This document shows positions 1-6,173 of a DNA stretch of 16,436 nucleotides, piece by piece. Under the pieces are notes generated by a model. That model saw only the letters and a program-made list of their open reading frames with translations. It searched no databases and was not told the DNA's origin. The stretch spans positions 1-16,436 of the forward strand of contig JALOTS010000009.1 in the NCBI GenBank assembly GCA_025457785.1, in the 5' to 3' direction. Both the position numbers and the translations under genes were made by a program. The stretch's first letter is position 1; each line of letters starts with the position of its first letter. This stretch comes from Pontiellaceae bacterium. GTDB taxonomy: Bacteria; Verrucomicrobiota; Kiritimatiellia; Kiritimatiellales; Tichowtungiaceae.

Positions 1-1
1 A

Positions 2-271
2 TTCCACATCAGAACGCTCAATAAAAAAAGGCGTTCCGCCGGTCAGCGATTGGCGGATGAACTCGCAAAGTCAAAAACAAGAACCCTTGAACAACTCAGG
101 AAATGTTTTGAGGCCGTCATTCCAAAACGTTTGCTTGTTCAGAATGACAGCGGCAGCCACAGCAGGAGCCGCATCTTCACCAAAGAAAATATAAAACCAT
201 ACCTTCGAAGGTATGGTTTTCAATCACAGCAATATAATATTTCAGAAAATGTGTACTGTTCACTGATGTGA
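2..271 (+). pseudogene. 5' fragment of a probable IS4-type transposase, truncated
   Basis: The frame is open from the first bases of the window, so the true start lies upstream. It ends at a TGA at 269-271. The part encoded by about 60-190 (RTLEQLRKCFEAVIPKRLL, then SHSRSRIFTKENI) resembles, from memory, the N-terminus of IS4-family DDE transposases, where a tryptophan- and phenylalanine-rich stretch would follow. Here the similarity stops at the edge of a perfect palindrome (193-220), and the last 25 or so residues look unrelated to any transposase. No DDE catalytic residues are present, so this is a dead remnant. An in-frame ATG at 50 exists but has no convincing ribosome binding site. The family assignment is moderate; that it is not a functional gene is more secure. 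Confidence 0.5.
193..220. repeat. 28-bp perfect palindrome, possible terminator hairpin
   Basis: The half-site AAAACCATACCTTC is followed by its exact reverse complement. As RNA it could fold into a hairpin with an 11-12 bp stem and a UUCG-type turn, ending in four U residues, so it could act as a bidirectional terminator. It coincides with the point where the transposase fragment loses family similarity. It may therefore be a remnant of the event that broke the element rather than a host signal. Confidence 0.6.
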
Positions 272-293
272 GAGTTCGATTATCCTTCTCCGC

Positions 294-689
294 ATGAACT
301 GGGGTTGCTTATCGTTCATTATTTTATTTCCCGTCGGAATTTTAATCTGGGCGGCGGGGGAGATCCGCCGCCGGAATGCCATGCCGCCCGAAGAACTCAA
401 AAACCTCGAAGACGAAGAGAAATTCGGACCGATTAATGAAAAACTGAACTGCATCTTCTGCCATTCAAAAAACTGTGTGCGAACCTCCTTGTTTACATAT
501 TCGATTGAAGGACTTTTCTCCGAGGACAATCTGCTTAAACGCAACGACTGGCGTAATAGCCTCATCGGTGCGTTTTTTAATCCAAAAGAATACGTCGATC
601 CGTTGCAAACAAAAGAAACACTCAAAGCACATTGTATGAAATGCGGGTCGCACTGGGAATTGTTCGCGCCGGAAGATAACGGGGGATGA
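294..689 (+). CDS. Small membrane-anchored protein with Cys pairs (hypothetical)
   Basis: 131 residues; I do not recognise a named family. Residues 4-22 form one hydrophobic segment followed by a basic stretch (RRR at 25-27), which predicts a single membrane anchor with the rest in the cytoplasm. The soluble part has C53-x2-C56 with a further C61, and C114-x2-C117. This is the pattern of a split zinc ribbon with arms about 58 residues apart. Metal binding is inferred from that spacing. No clear Shine-Dalgarno sequence precedes the ATG. The gene stands between a transposase remnant and the phosphodiesterase gene, 123 bp from the latter's chosen start, so membership of that operon is uncertain. 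The reading frame with ordered Cys pairs supports a real gene, though it may be lineage-restricted. Confidence 0.6.
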   Translation: MNWGCLSFIILFPVGILIWAAGEIRRRNAMPPEELKNLEDEEKFGPINEKLNCIFCHSKNCVRTSLFTYSIEGLFSEDNLLKRNDWRNSLIGAFFNPKEYVDPLQTKETLKAHCMKCGSHWELFAPEDNGG

Positions 690-812
690 TCAGCCGTCGT
701 AAGTTTCAAAACAATTCCAAAACCGGCCGCGCAAAATGGCGATGGTTGGTGATAGCATTCTATAAGACAAAAAAGAATGTTCCCTGCCCGCCTGTTATGG
801 CATGGTGTGTAC

Positions 813-1583
813 ATGAATATTCTTTTTACAGGCGATATGGTCGGCAGTACAGGACGACAGGTTTTTTTGCGCGTAACACAACGTCTGCGTGCAGAAGGCC
901 GGATTGATCTCGTCATCGCCAACACCGAAAACGCCGCAGGCGGACGCGGGCCGTCGCCGGAGATTGTCGAGGCGATCTTTGCATCCGGTGCCGATGCCCA
1001 GACGCTCGGCGATCACGTCTGGGATGATAAAACCCTGACTAGCCTGCTCAACACCGAACCGCGCCTGATCCGTCCGGCCAACTTCCCGCCCGCTGCCGCC
1101 GGACGCGGCATGACCACAATTGAAACCGGCGAAGGCCCCGTCTGCATGATCTCGCTGGTCGGCCGCGTGTTTATGGATCCGGTCGATTGCCCCTTCCGCA
1201 CCGCCGACCGGCTGATCGGCATGGCAAAAACAAAAACGATTCTGGTGGAGTTCCACGCGGAAGCCACTTCGGAAAAAATTGCGCTGGGCCGTTATCTCGA
1301 CGGACGAGTCACCGCTGTACTGGGAACACACACCCACGTCCAAACCTCGGACGAAACGATTCTGCCAAACGGCACAGCCTATATCACCGACCTCGGCATG
1401 ACCGGTCCGAAGGACTCCGTGATCGGCCGCGAAGTGGAACCGGTTGTTCAGCGTTTTATCACCGGCATGCCGCAAAAGTTTGATGCGGCAAAAAAAGATC
1501 CGGCCCTCGAAGGGGTTATTCTGGATATCGATATGAAAACCGGCAAAGCCCGTTCGATTGAACGGATTCGTGCGCGGGAATAG
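813..1583 (+). CDS. ymdB: YmdB-family metallophosphoesterase (2',3'-cyclic phosphodiesterase type)
   Basis: 256 residues, matching the usual length of about 260 for the YmdB/TIGR00282 family, cytoplasmic di-metal phosphodiesterases shown in Bacillus to act on 2',3'-cyclic nucleotides. The start at 813 is preferred over an in-frame ATG at 777 because the family begins directly with the first strand (MNILFTGDMVGS); its ribosome binding site is poor. Visible family motifs are GDMVG (D8), TENAAGG (E39, N40), RPANFP (88-93), EFHAEATSEK (H148), GTHTHVQT (H173, H175) and ITDLGMTGP (191-199). The motif normally read as GNHTWD is GDHVWD here, so a metal-ligand Asn is replaced by Asp67. The other ligands are intact, so activity is likely but the metal preference may differ. 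yceH follows after 28 bp and is probably cotranscribed. Confidence 0.93.
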   Translation: MNILFTGDMVGSTGRQVFLRVTQRLRAEGRIDLVIANTENAAGGRGPSPEIVEAIFASGADAQTLGDHVWDDKTLTSLLNTEPRLIRPANFPPAAAGRGMTTIETGEGPVCMISLVGRVFMDPVDCPFRTADRLIGMAKTKTILVEFHAEATSEKIALGRYLDGRVTAVLGTHTHVQTSDETILPNGTAYITDLGMTGPKDSVIGREVEPVVQRFITGMPQKFDAAKKDPALEGVILDIDMKTGKARSIERIRARE

Positions 1584-1599
1584 GTTGTATTTTTAATTT

Positions 1600-1604
1600 G
1601 GAGG
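1600..1604 (+). promoter_or_regulatory. Shine-Dalgarno site of yceH
   Basis: GGAGG lies 7 nt upstream of the ATG at 1612. It is the strongest ribosome binding site in this gene group, and it fixes the yceH start. Confidence 0.8.
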
Positions 1605-1611
1605 AATTGAT

Positions 1612-2280
1612 ATGGACGCATTACTCAATCAGGTTGAAGCCCGGATTCTCGGATCACTGATCGAAAAGCAGATCACCACGCCCGATTACTATCCGCTGAC
1701 GCTTGCCGCGCTGACCGCCGCCTGCAATCAGAAAAGCAACCGCAACCCCGTTACCGCGCTCGACGAAAAAGATGTCGCCCGCGCCATGCTGACACTGCGC
1801 GAAAAACATCTGGCGTGGGAAACCGCCGAAGCCGGTGCCCGGGTGATGAAGTATAGCCATAATCTGGCGCAGCACTTTACCTTCTCGGACCAGCAGCTGG
1901 CGGTGCTGTGCGAACTGATGCTGCGCGGCCCGCAGACCGGCGGCGAACTGCGCACACATTGCGAACGCATGTTTCCGCTGGGCGACAGCGAACAAACCGA
2001 CGCGATTCTCCAGTCGCTCATCGACTGGCCGAACACTCCGCTGGCGGTCAAACTGCCCCGAGAACCCGGCCGTCGCGAAAACCGCTATGCACATCTGCTT
2101 TGCGGCGAAGTCGTCCTGCCCGACGAACCGGCCCGCCGTCCGCCGCCGGAAGCTGCGACTCAAGCCATTCTTGCGGAGAACGAACGAATCGCCGCGCTCG
2201 AGGCAACCGTTCAGCAACTCCGCGCCGAAGTAACCCTCCTGAACGGGCAATTTGCGGAATTCAGAAAACAGTTTGAATAG
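1612..2280 (+). CDS. yceH: YceH family protein (UPF0502/DUF480)
   Basis: 222 residues, the typical length of the YceH family. The start is well supported by the upstream GGAGG. The N-terminus (EARILGSLIEKQITTPDYYP, then AACNQKSNRNPV) is the hallmark of the first of two winged-helix domains; the second (about 95-165) includes the segment LCELMLRGPQTGGELR. The C-terminal tail (about 182-222, AENERIAALEATVQQLRAEV) has leucine and valine at heptad spacing and should form a coiled coil, probably for oligomerisation. The fold suggests a nucleic-acid-binding regulator, but the family's function is not firmly known. xseA begins 3 nt after the stop codon, so the two are almost certainly translationally linked. 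Confidence 0.93.
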   Translation: MDALLNQVEARILGSLIEKQITTPDYYPLTLAALTAACNQKSNRNPVTALDEKDVARAMLTLREKHLAWETAEAGARVMKYSHNLAQHFTFSDQQLAVLCELMLRGPQTGGELRTHCERMFPLGDSEQTDAILQSLIDWPNTPLAVKLPREPGRRENRYAHLLCGEVVLPDEPARRPPPEAATQAILAENERIAALEATVQQLRAEVTLLNGQFAEFRKQFE

Positions 2281-2283
2281 TCC

Positions 2284-4191
2284 ATGGAAGATAAACGGAA
2301 AATCTACAGCGTCGCCGAGCTGAACCGCGCCGCGCGCTTCACGCTCGAAAACAGCATCGGCGAAGTCTGGGTCGAAGGCGAACTCTCACGCGTGACACTC
2401 CAGTCGAGCGGCCACTGGTATTTTACGCTCAAAGACGAAGCCGCCGCCGTTTCCTGCGCCATGTTCAAGCAGAACAACGCATCCGTTTTATTTGCTCCGA
2501 AGGACGGACTCAAGGTGCGCGTTCTCGCTCAGGCCAGCCTGTATGAGCCGCGTGGAAGCTATCAGCTCATTGTCCGGAAGATGGAGGAGGCCGGCAAGGG
2601 ATCGCTTCAGGAACAGTTTGAAAAACTGAAAGCCAAACTGGCCGCCGAAGGCTTATTTGATGCCAGCCGAAAAAAGCCGCTGCCGATGCTGCCGCAGAAA
2701 ATCGGCGTGGTCACTTCGCCGACCGGCGCGGCGGTTCGTGACATCATCAACGTCCTGACGCGGCGGTTTCCAAACCTTGAAATTCTGCTCGCCCCCGTCC
2801 CTGTACAGGGCGACGGCGCTGCGGAAAAAATCGCCGCCGCCATTACTTATTTGAATAAAGTAGGACAGGCTTCCAGCCTGTCTGCGCCAGATGCGCAGTA
2901 TTTTATCCCGTTCATGCCGCTTGATATTGAGCAGCGTCACCTGCCCCACTGGACTCAACCCGGAGCAACCTACTTTATCACATTCCGTCTGGCAGACTCC
3001 CTCCCTAGAGAAAAACTTGAGTTGTGGCATAAAGAACGCGACGAATGGGCAAAACGCCATCCCGCACCTTATTCCGACGAAGAAAAAGAAGAGTATGCGT
3101 GCCTGTTCAGCGAACGAATCAATCAATGGCTGGATGCCGGATCGGGCTCCTGCCTGCTGGCGAAAAAAGAAAATGCGAGAATTGTGGAACAGGCGCTGCA
3201 ACACTTCGATGGAATCCGCTACAAACTCGGTCCTTATGTGATCATGGCAAATCATGTCCACGCCCTCGTTTCTCCAAATAAAGAATACAGCCTGACGGAC
3301 ATCCTTCATTCGTGGAAATCTTTCACTGCGAATGAAATCAATAAAGTATCAGGAACCAACGGCACCCTGTGGCAGGATGAATCGTATGATCACATCGTGC
3401 GAAGCCCGGAAGAATTGACATTTTATACACACTACATTCAAAAAAACGTGAATCAATCAAATGGAACAGCCCTTACGCGGGCAGACAGGCTGGAAGCCTG
3501 TCCTACGTTTGAAAAACCCATTGATATTTTAATCGTCGGGCGCGGCGGGGGAAGTATTGAAGACCTCTGGGCATTCAACGAAGAGGTCGTCGCCCGCGCA
3601 ATTGCCGCCTCACACATCCCGGTAATTTCGGCGGTCGGGCACGAAATCGATTTTACGATCAGCGATTTTGTCGCCGATGTTCGCGCTCCCACCCCGTCGG
3701 CCGCCGCCGAACTGGCGGTGTCCGTCAAGACTGAACTCGAAACACAGCTTGCACGAACAGCCGCACGGCTCAGCCGGTCGCTGAAAAACCGCGCAGAGGT
3801 CTTGCGCGAACGGATTCCCGGTTTCCGCCAATCCATGGTTCAGGCCCTGCGGGCCGGCTTACGACAGCGGCAGCAGCGCGTGGATGAAGCAACCATCCGG
3901 CTGACTCACGAACTGAAAAATTCAGTCGCCATTCAGCGCCAGCGTTTGCCAAGGCTACAGCAAACGATGATCCATCGACTGGAAAGCTCAGTAACCGGAC
4001 GCAAACAGACGTTACGGCGTCTTGAAGTCCAGTTGCGGGCATTGAACCCGCTGGCTGTACTGGATCGCGGATACAGCCTGACACAATCAAAAGACGGCGC
4101 TGTTATCCGCGATGCCGCCTCCGTCAAAAAAGGCGACACATTGAAAACCCGTTTTGCAAAAGGAACTGTAAAATCAGAAGTTATAGAGTAG
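2284..4191 (+). CDS. xseA: Exonuclease VII large subunit with an in-frame RAYT transposase insertion
   Basis: Exonuclease VII degrades single-stranded DNA to oligonucleotides as a complex of one XseA with several XseB subunits. The reading frame is 635 residues, against about 400-460 for normal XseA. Residues 1-192 hold the OB-fold domain (KIYSVAELNRAARFTLENSI, GHWYFTLKDE) and the first half of the nuclease domain (GVVTSPTGAAVRDI). Residues 193-408 are foreign, a RAYT transposase with its REP ends. Residues 409-635 resume with IDILIVGRGGGSIEDLWAFN, SAVGHEIDFTISDFVADVRA, a long coiled-coil region and the C-terminal NPLAVLDRGYSL segment. Joining the two outer parts gives a collinear 419-residue XseA, so no host sequence seems lost. 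The insertion lies in the linker between a helix (AAAITYLNK) and the strand IDILIVGRGG, plausibly a surface loop. Whether the fusion is an active nuclease is unknown. No ribosome binding site is visible; coupling to yceH is likely. xseB follows. Confidence 0.95.
   Translation: MEDKRKIYSVAELNRAARFTLENSIGEVWVEGELSRVTLQSSGHWYFTLKDEAAAVSCAMFKQNNASVLFAPKDGLKVRVLAQASLYEPRGSYQLIVRKMEEAGKGSLQEQFEKLKAKLAAEGLFDASRKKPLPMLPQKIGVVTSPTGAAVRDIINVLTRRFPNLEILLAPVPVQGDGAAEKIAAAITYLNKVGQASSLSAPDAQYFIPFMPLDIEQRHLPHWTQPGATYFITFRLADSLPREKLELWHKERDEWAKRHPAPYSDEEKEEYACLFSERINQWLDAGSGSCLLAKKENARIVEQALQHFDGIRYKLGPYVIMANHVHALVSPNKEYSLTDILHSWKSFTANEINKVSGTNGTLWQDESYDHIVRSPEELTFYTHYIQKNVNQSNGTALTRADRLEACPTFEKPIDILIVGRGGGSIEDLWAFNEEVVARAIAASHIPVISAVGHEIDFTISDFVADVRAPTPSAAAELAVSVKTELETQLARTAARLSRSLKNRAEVLRERIPGFRQSMVQALRAGLRQRQQRVDEATIRLTHELKNSVAIQRQRLPRLQQTMIHRLESSVTGRKQTLRRLEVQLRALNPLAVLDRGYSLTQSKDGAVIRDAASVKKGDTLKTRFAKGTVKSEVIE
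2860..2885 (+). repeat. Left REP palindrome of the RAYT unit
   Basis: The core GACAGGCTTCCAGCCTGTC (2864-2882) folds as an 8-bp stem with a 3-nt loop, preceded by GTAG and followed by TGC. All 26 bases recur in inverted orientation at 3481-3506. In the xseA frame it is translated as VGQASSLSA, without a stop codon. Confidence 0.92.
3481..3506 (-). repeat. Right REP palindrome (inverted copy)
   Basis: An exact 26-bp inverted copy of the left REP, with stem arms at 3484-3491 and 3495-3502. In the xseA frame it encodes the end of ADRLEACPT, so translation passes through this end too. A RAYT gene flanked by a REP and an inverted REP is the arrangement known from other REP/RAYT systems. Confidence 0.92.
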
Positions 4192-4244
4192 AGCAAGCGT
4201 TCCGCCGACGCGCTTTGCGCTATGGCGGACAAGCCCGCCTGCTC
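4191..4244. repeat. Long imperfect palindrome between xseA and xseB
   Basis: It begins at the last base of the xseA stop codon. The outer arms GAGCAAGCG (4191-4199) and CGCCTGCTC (4236-4244) pair with one mismatch. Inner arms TCCGCC (4201-4206) with GGCGGA (4224-4229), and GCGC (4210-4213) with GCGC (4217-4220), extend the fold. It is unlike the REP in xseA and lacks a U-tract, so it is more likely a repetitive extragenic palindrome than a terminator. It could stabilise the 3' end of the xseA message. Confidence 0.6.
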
Positions 4245-4246
4245 AT

Positions 4247-4267
4247 GAACGAGCGGGACGCTCGTTC
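4247..4267. repeat. Perfect hairpin repeat upstream of xseB
   Basis: Arms GAACGAGCG and CGCTCGTTC are exact complements around the loop GGA. With the palindrome at 4191-4244 it forms a doublet filling most of the 96-bp gap between xseA and xseB. It ends 7 nt before the AAAAGG ribosome binding site of xseB, so it might influence xseB translation. Confidence 0.7.
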
Positions 4268-4287
4268 TACATTAAAAAGGAATAATT

Positions 4288-4518
4288 ATGAGCGAACAAA
4301 CGATCGATTTTGAAAAATCACTCGAACGGCTGGAGTCCATCGTTGAAGAAATGGAACGCGGCGAGCTGTCGCTTGAACAGATGATCAAGCACTTTGAAGA
4401 AGGCTCAAAGCTGGTTACCCTCTGCTCGGCGAAACTAAACGAAGTGGAACAGAAGATTGAAAAGCTGGTCAAAAAAGGCGGTGCAATGACAACCGAGCCG
4501 TTTGAACCGACAGAGTAA
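4288..4518 (+). CDS. xseB: Exonuclease VII small subunit
   Basis: 76 residues, the normal size for XseB, which binds the coiled-coil arm of XseA and is needed for exonuclease VII stability. The family signature DFEKSLERLESIVEEMERGE (7-26), then LSLEQMIKHFEEG, is present, forming the paired helices typical of the subunit. AAAAGG lies 7 nt upstream of the ATG, a good ribosome binding site. It stands downstream of xseA on the same strand, but instead of the short spacing common for this pair, two palindromic repeats lie between them. A complete xseB next to the interrupted xseA argues that exonuclease VII may still be made, although loss of xseA could simply be recent. Confidence 0.93.
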   Translation: MSEQTIDFEKSLERLESIVEEMERGELSLEQMIKHFEEGSKLVTLCSAKLNEVEQKIEKLVKKGGAMTTEPFEPTE

Positions 4519-4633
4519 GGAATCCATCAAAAACGAACTGAACACTTCATACAGGGTCACGGAAAAACCGAAGGTCACAAAGCTCAATTGTTCCTGTAAC
4601 GTTGCGACCTTTTACGGCTTGCGGGCAATTTAT

Positions 4634-5071
4634 TTACATGCCGGGTCCGGAGATGTACTCCTGCAGGTTTTTGATCAGAAAATCCTTTTCGCTGACCATA
4701 TACTTAATGATGTCCCCGATGGAAACAATTCCGACCACCCGGTCTTTGTTCATAACCGGAAGATGCCGAATCCGCTTGTCCGTCATCAAATTCATGCAGC
4801 TTTCCAATGTCGTGTCCGCAGAAACCGTGGTCAGATTCGTTGACATGATTTCATTGACTTTGACACCCTTCCCGCACTGATCTTTGAGATAAATTTTACG
4901 GATAAAATCCCGCTCAGACAAAATCCCGACCAGTTTTTCCCCATCCATGACCAGCGCGGTTCCGACCGCCTTTTCGGCCATTTTGGCGATCACATCGCGA
5001 ATGCTGGTGCCGGGTGATGCACAAACGAGTTCTTTACCTTTTTTCTCAAGCAGTTTACCGACCGTTCCCAT
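4634..5071 (-). CDS. Protein with two CBS domains
   Basis: 145 residues, consisting of little beyond a pair of CBS domains (about 13-65 and 75-128), a module that binds adenine nucleotides and senses energy or redox state. Typical segments are TALVMDGEKLVGILSERDF in the first domain and RHLPVMNKDRVVGIVSIGDI in the second, with ERD and GD at the expected ends. The start at 5071 is chosen because AAAGGA lies 8 nt upstream (5080-5085). An in-frame ATG at 5113 would add 14 residues outside the domain and would fall only about 11 nt from the predicted transcription start. It stands alone, convergent with xseB and divergent from the dehydrogenase, so its target cannot be inferred from neighbours. 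Confidence 0.88.
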   Translation of the reverse strand: MGTVGKLLEKKGKELVCASPGTSIRDVIAKMAEKAVGTALVMDGEKLVGILSERDFIRKIYLKDQCGKGVKVNEIMSTNLTTVSADTTLESCMNLMTDKRIRHLPVMNKDRVVGIVSIGDIIKYMVSEKDFLIKNLQEYISGPGM

Positions 5072-5130
5072 ACGAAATATCCTTTCTGTTCCGGTTCTGA
5101 ATTGAAACCCCATCGCCGTTTTACCGGGTT

Positions 5131-5159
5131 AATATAGTCAAAAGCCCTCGCGCCATCAA
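5131..5159 (-). promoter_or_regulatory. Probable sigma-70 type promoter of the CBS gene
   Basis: Read on the minus strand, TTGATG (5154-5159) and TATATT (5131-5136) are separated by exactly 17 bp. These match the consensus -35 and -10 boxes at 4 and 5 of 6 positions. Transcription would begin near 5124, about 50 nt before the chosen start codon. This is sequence matching only. Confidence 0.5.
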
Positions 5160-5288
5160 GCCTTTGAAGTCCCTATTTTTACGTTTTTTCCAATATGACG
5201 GACTGGCGCAGAACACAGGGACCGCGTTACGGAGGTAAAAAACCGGCAATGACTTCCAAAGCCTGGAAAATCCGATAGAGTATCCGTC

Positions 5289-6173
5289 ATGAAAACAGCA
5301 CCGGTAAAAACAAAAACGGTTTTAGTCACAGGCTGCTCCTCCGGCATCGGACTGGCGACCGCCCGGCTTCTCAGAGAAAAAGGATGGCAGGTCGTTCCGA
5401 CCGCCCGCAAAGAATCTGATCTGGCCGCCCTCCGTGCCGAAGGGTTTGATCCCGTCGCGCTCGATGTAACGGACAGCGCCTCGATTGCCGATGCGGCCAA
5501 TGCTGTACTGACCCGCTTCAACGGACAGCTCGGAGCCATCGTCAATAATGCGGGCTTCGGCCTGACTTCCGCGATTGAAGATGCGCCGCGCGCCATGTTC
5601 CGCGATATTTTTGAAGTCAACGTCTTCGGGCTGCAGGAGCTGACCAATCACTTTATCCTCCTTTTTCGCAGGCAGGGCTGCGGACGCATCGTCAACGTCA
5701 GTTCAGTACTGGGCGAGCTGAGTCTGCCCTTTGCCGGAATTTACTCGGCATCAAAATTCGCGGTTGAAGCGCTTTCCGATGCCCTGCGCCGTGAACTGTT
5801 CAACTCCGGTGTCGCCGTTTCCGTTATTCAGCCCGGACCGATTGAAACGAAGTTTTCTGTAAATCTGGCTCAGCGCACCGAAAGCTACACCGTAAATCCC
5901 GATTCCCCGTTCACCGCGTTCTATGAAAAGCTGATTGACACGCGGAAAACCGGCAAAGCGCACCGCACCGCAGGCGCATTCATGAAACCGCCGGAAGCCG
6001 TCGCTGAGAAAATTTTCCACTGTCTGGAAAGCCCGCGACCGCCCATCCGCGTCCGCGTTACCGCTGTCGCGCATTTCGGCGCCTTTGTCCGCCGGGCCCT
6101 GCCTGCCGCACTGATTGATGCGGTGATGGTTTCAAGGCTCCGGAAAAAACTGTTCGCCGGAAAGAGAGCTTGA
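5289..6173 (+). CDS. Short-chain dehydrogenase/reductase (classical SDR)
   Basis: 294 residues. An NAD(P)-dependent oxidoreductase with the classical SDR marks in order: cofactor loop TGCSSGIG (14-21), DVTD (59-62), NNAG (86-89), the catalytic tetrad N111, S138 or S139, Y152 and K156 in YSASK, and the PGPIET segment after the active site. The motif TARKESDL after the second strand, with a basic residue (Arg40), hints at NADPH use. The C-terminal 60 or so residues are basic and include several hydrophobic stretches, as in SDRs acting on lipid-like substrates. The substrate cannot be told from sequence. The upstream 117 bp (5172-5288) shows no clear promoter. Its stop codon directly abuts the stop codon of the UPF0316 gene on the other strand, leaving no room for a separate terminator. 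Confidence 0.9.
   Translation: MKTAPVKTKTVLVTGCSSGIGLATARLLREKGWQVVPTARKESDLAALRAEGFDPVALDVTDSASIADAANAVLTRFNGQLGAIVNNAGFGLTSAIEDAPRAMFRDIFEVNVFGLQELTNHFILLFRRQGCGRIVNVSSVLGELSLPFAGIYSASKFAVEALSDALRRELFNSGVAVSVIQPGPIETKFSVNLAQRTESYTVNPDSPFTAFYEKLIDTRKTGKAHRTAGAFMKPPEAVAEKIFHCLESPRPPIRVRVTAVAHFGAFVRRALPAALIDAVMVSRLRKKLFAGKRA

Larger units (their letters stand above)
2860..3507 (+). mobile_element. REP-associated tyrosine transposase (RAYT) unit inside xseA
   Basis: This 648-bp block is bounded by two inverted REP palindromes and contains an IS200/IS605-like Y1 transposase of the RAYT (TnpA_REP) family, on the same strand and in the same frame as xseA. Using xseA residue numbers, the family marks are HWTQPGATYFITFRLADSLP (222-241), ERINQWLDAGSGSCLL, the HUH metal motif HVH at 324-326 within MANHVHALV, ILHSWKSFTANEIN, TLWQDESYDHIVRS (361-374) and the helix FYTHYIQKN with Tyr384 as the likely catalytic residue. 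An in-frame ATG at 2914 could be the element's own start, but no Shine-Dalgarno sequence precedes it. The C-terminus is short: the usual NPxKA motif after the catalytic helix reads NVNQS, and the right REP follows directly. Excision of 648 bp restores the xseA frame exactly. RAYTs are known to cleave and join REP single strands. Confidence 0.9.

Noticed and set aside
30..62. Similarity to the palindrome at 4191-4244 (shared GCGTTCCGCCG and TGGCGGA)
   Set aside because: The shared parts are short and the interior differs. The stretch reads as ordinary transposase-fragment coding sequence.
795..1475. Long open frame antisense to the YmdB-type gene
   Set aside because: It is a shadow of a GC-rich coding region. 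The plus-strand frame carries every family motif, and the antisense translation matches nothing I recognise.
2860..3507. The insertion in XseA read as an intein
   Set aside because: There is no Cys/Ser at the left junction, no His-Asn at the right junction, and no Hint-domain motif. The content is plainly a RAYT transposase with REP ends, so protein splicing is not expected.
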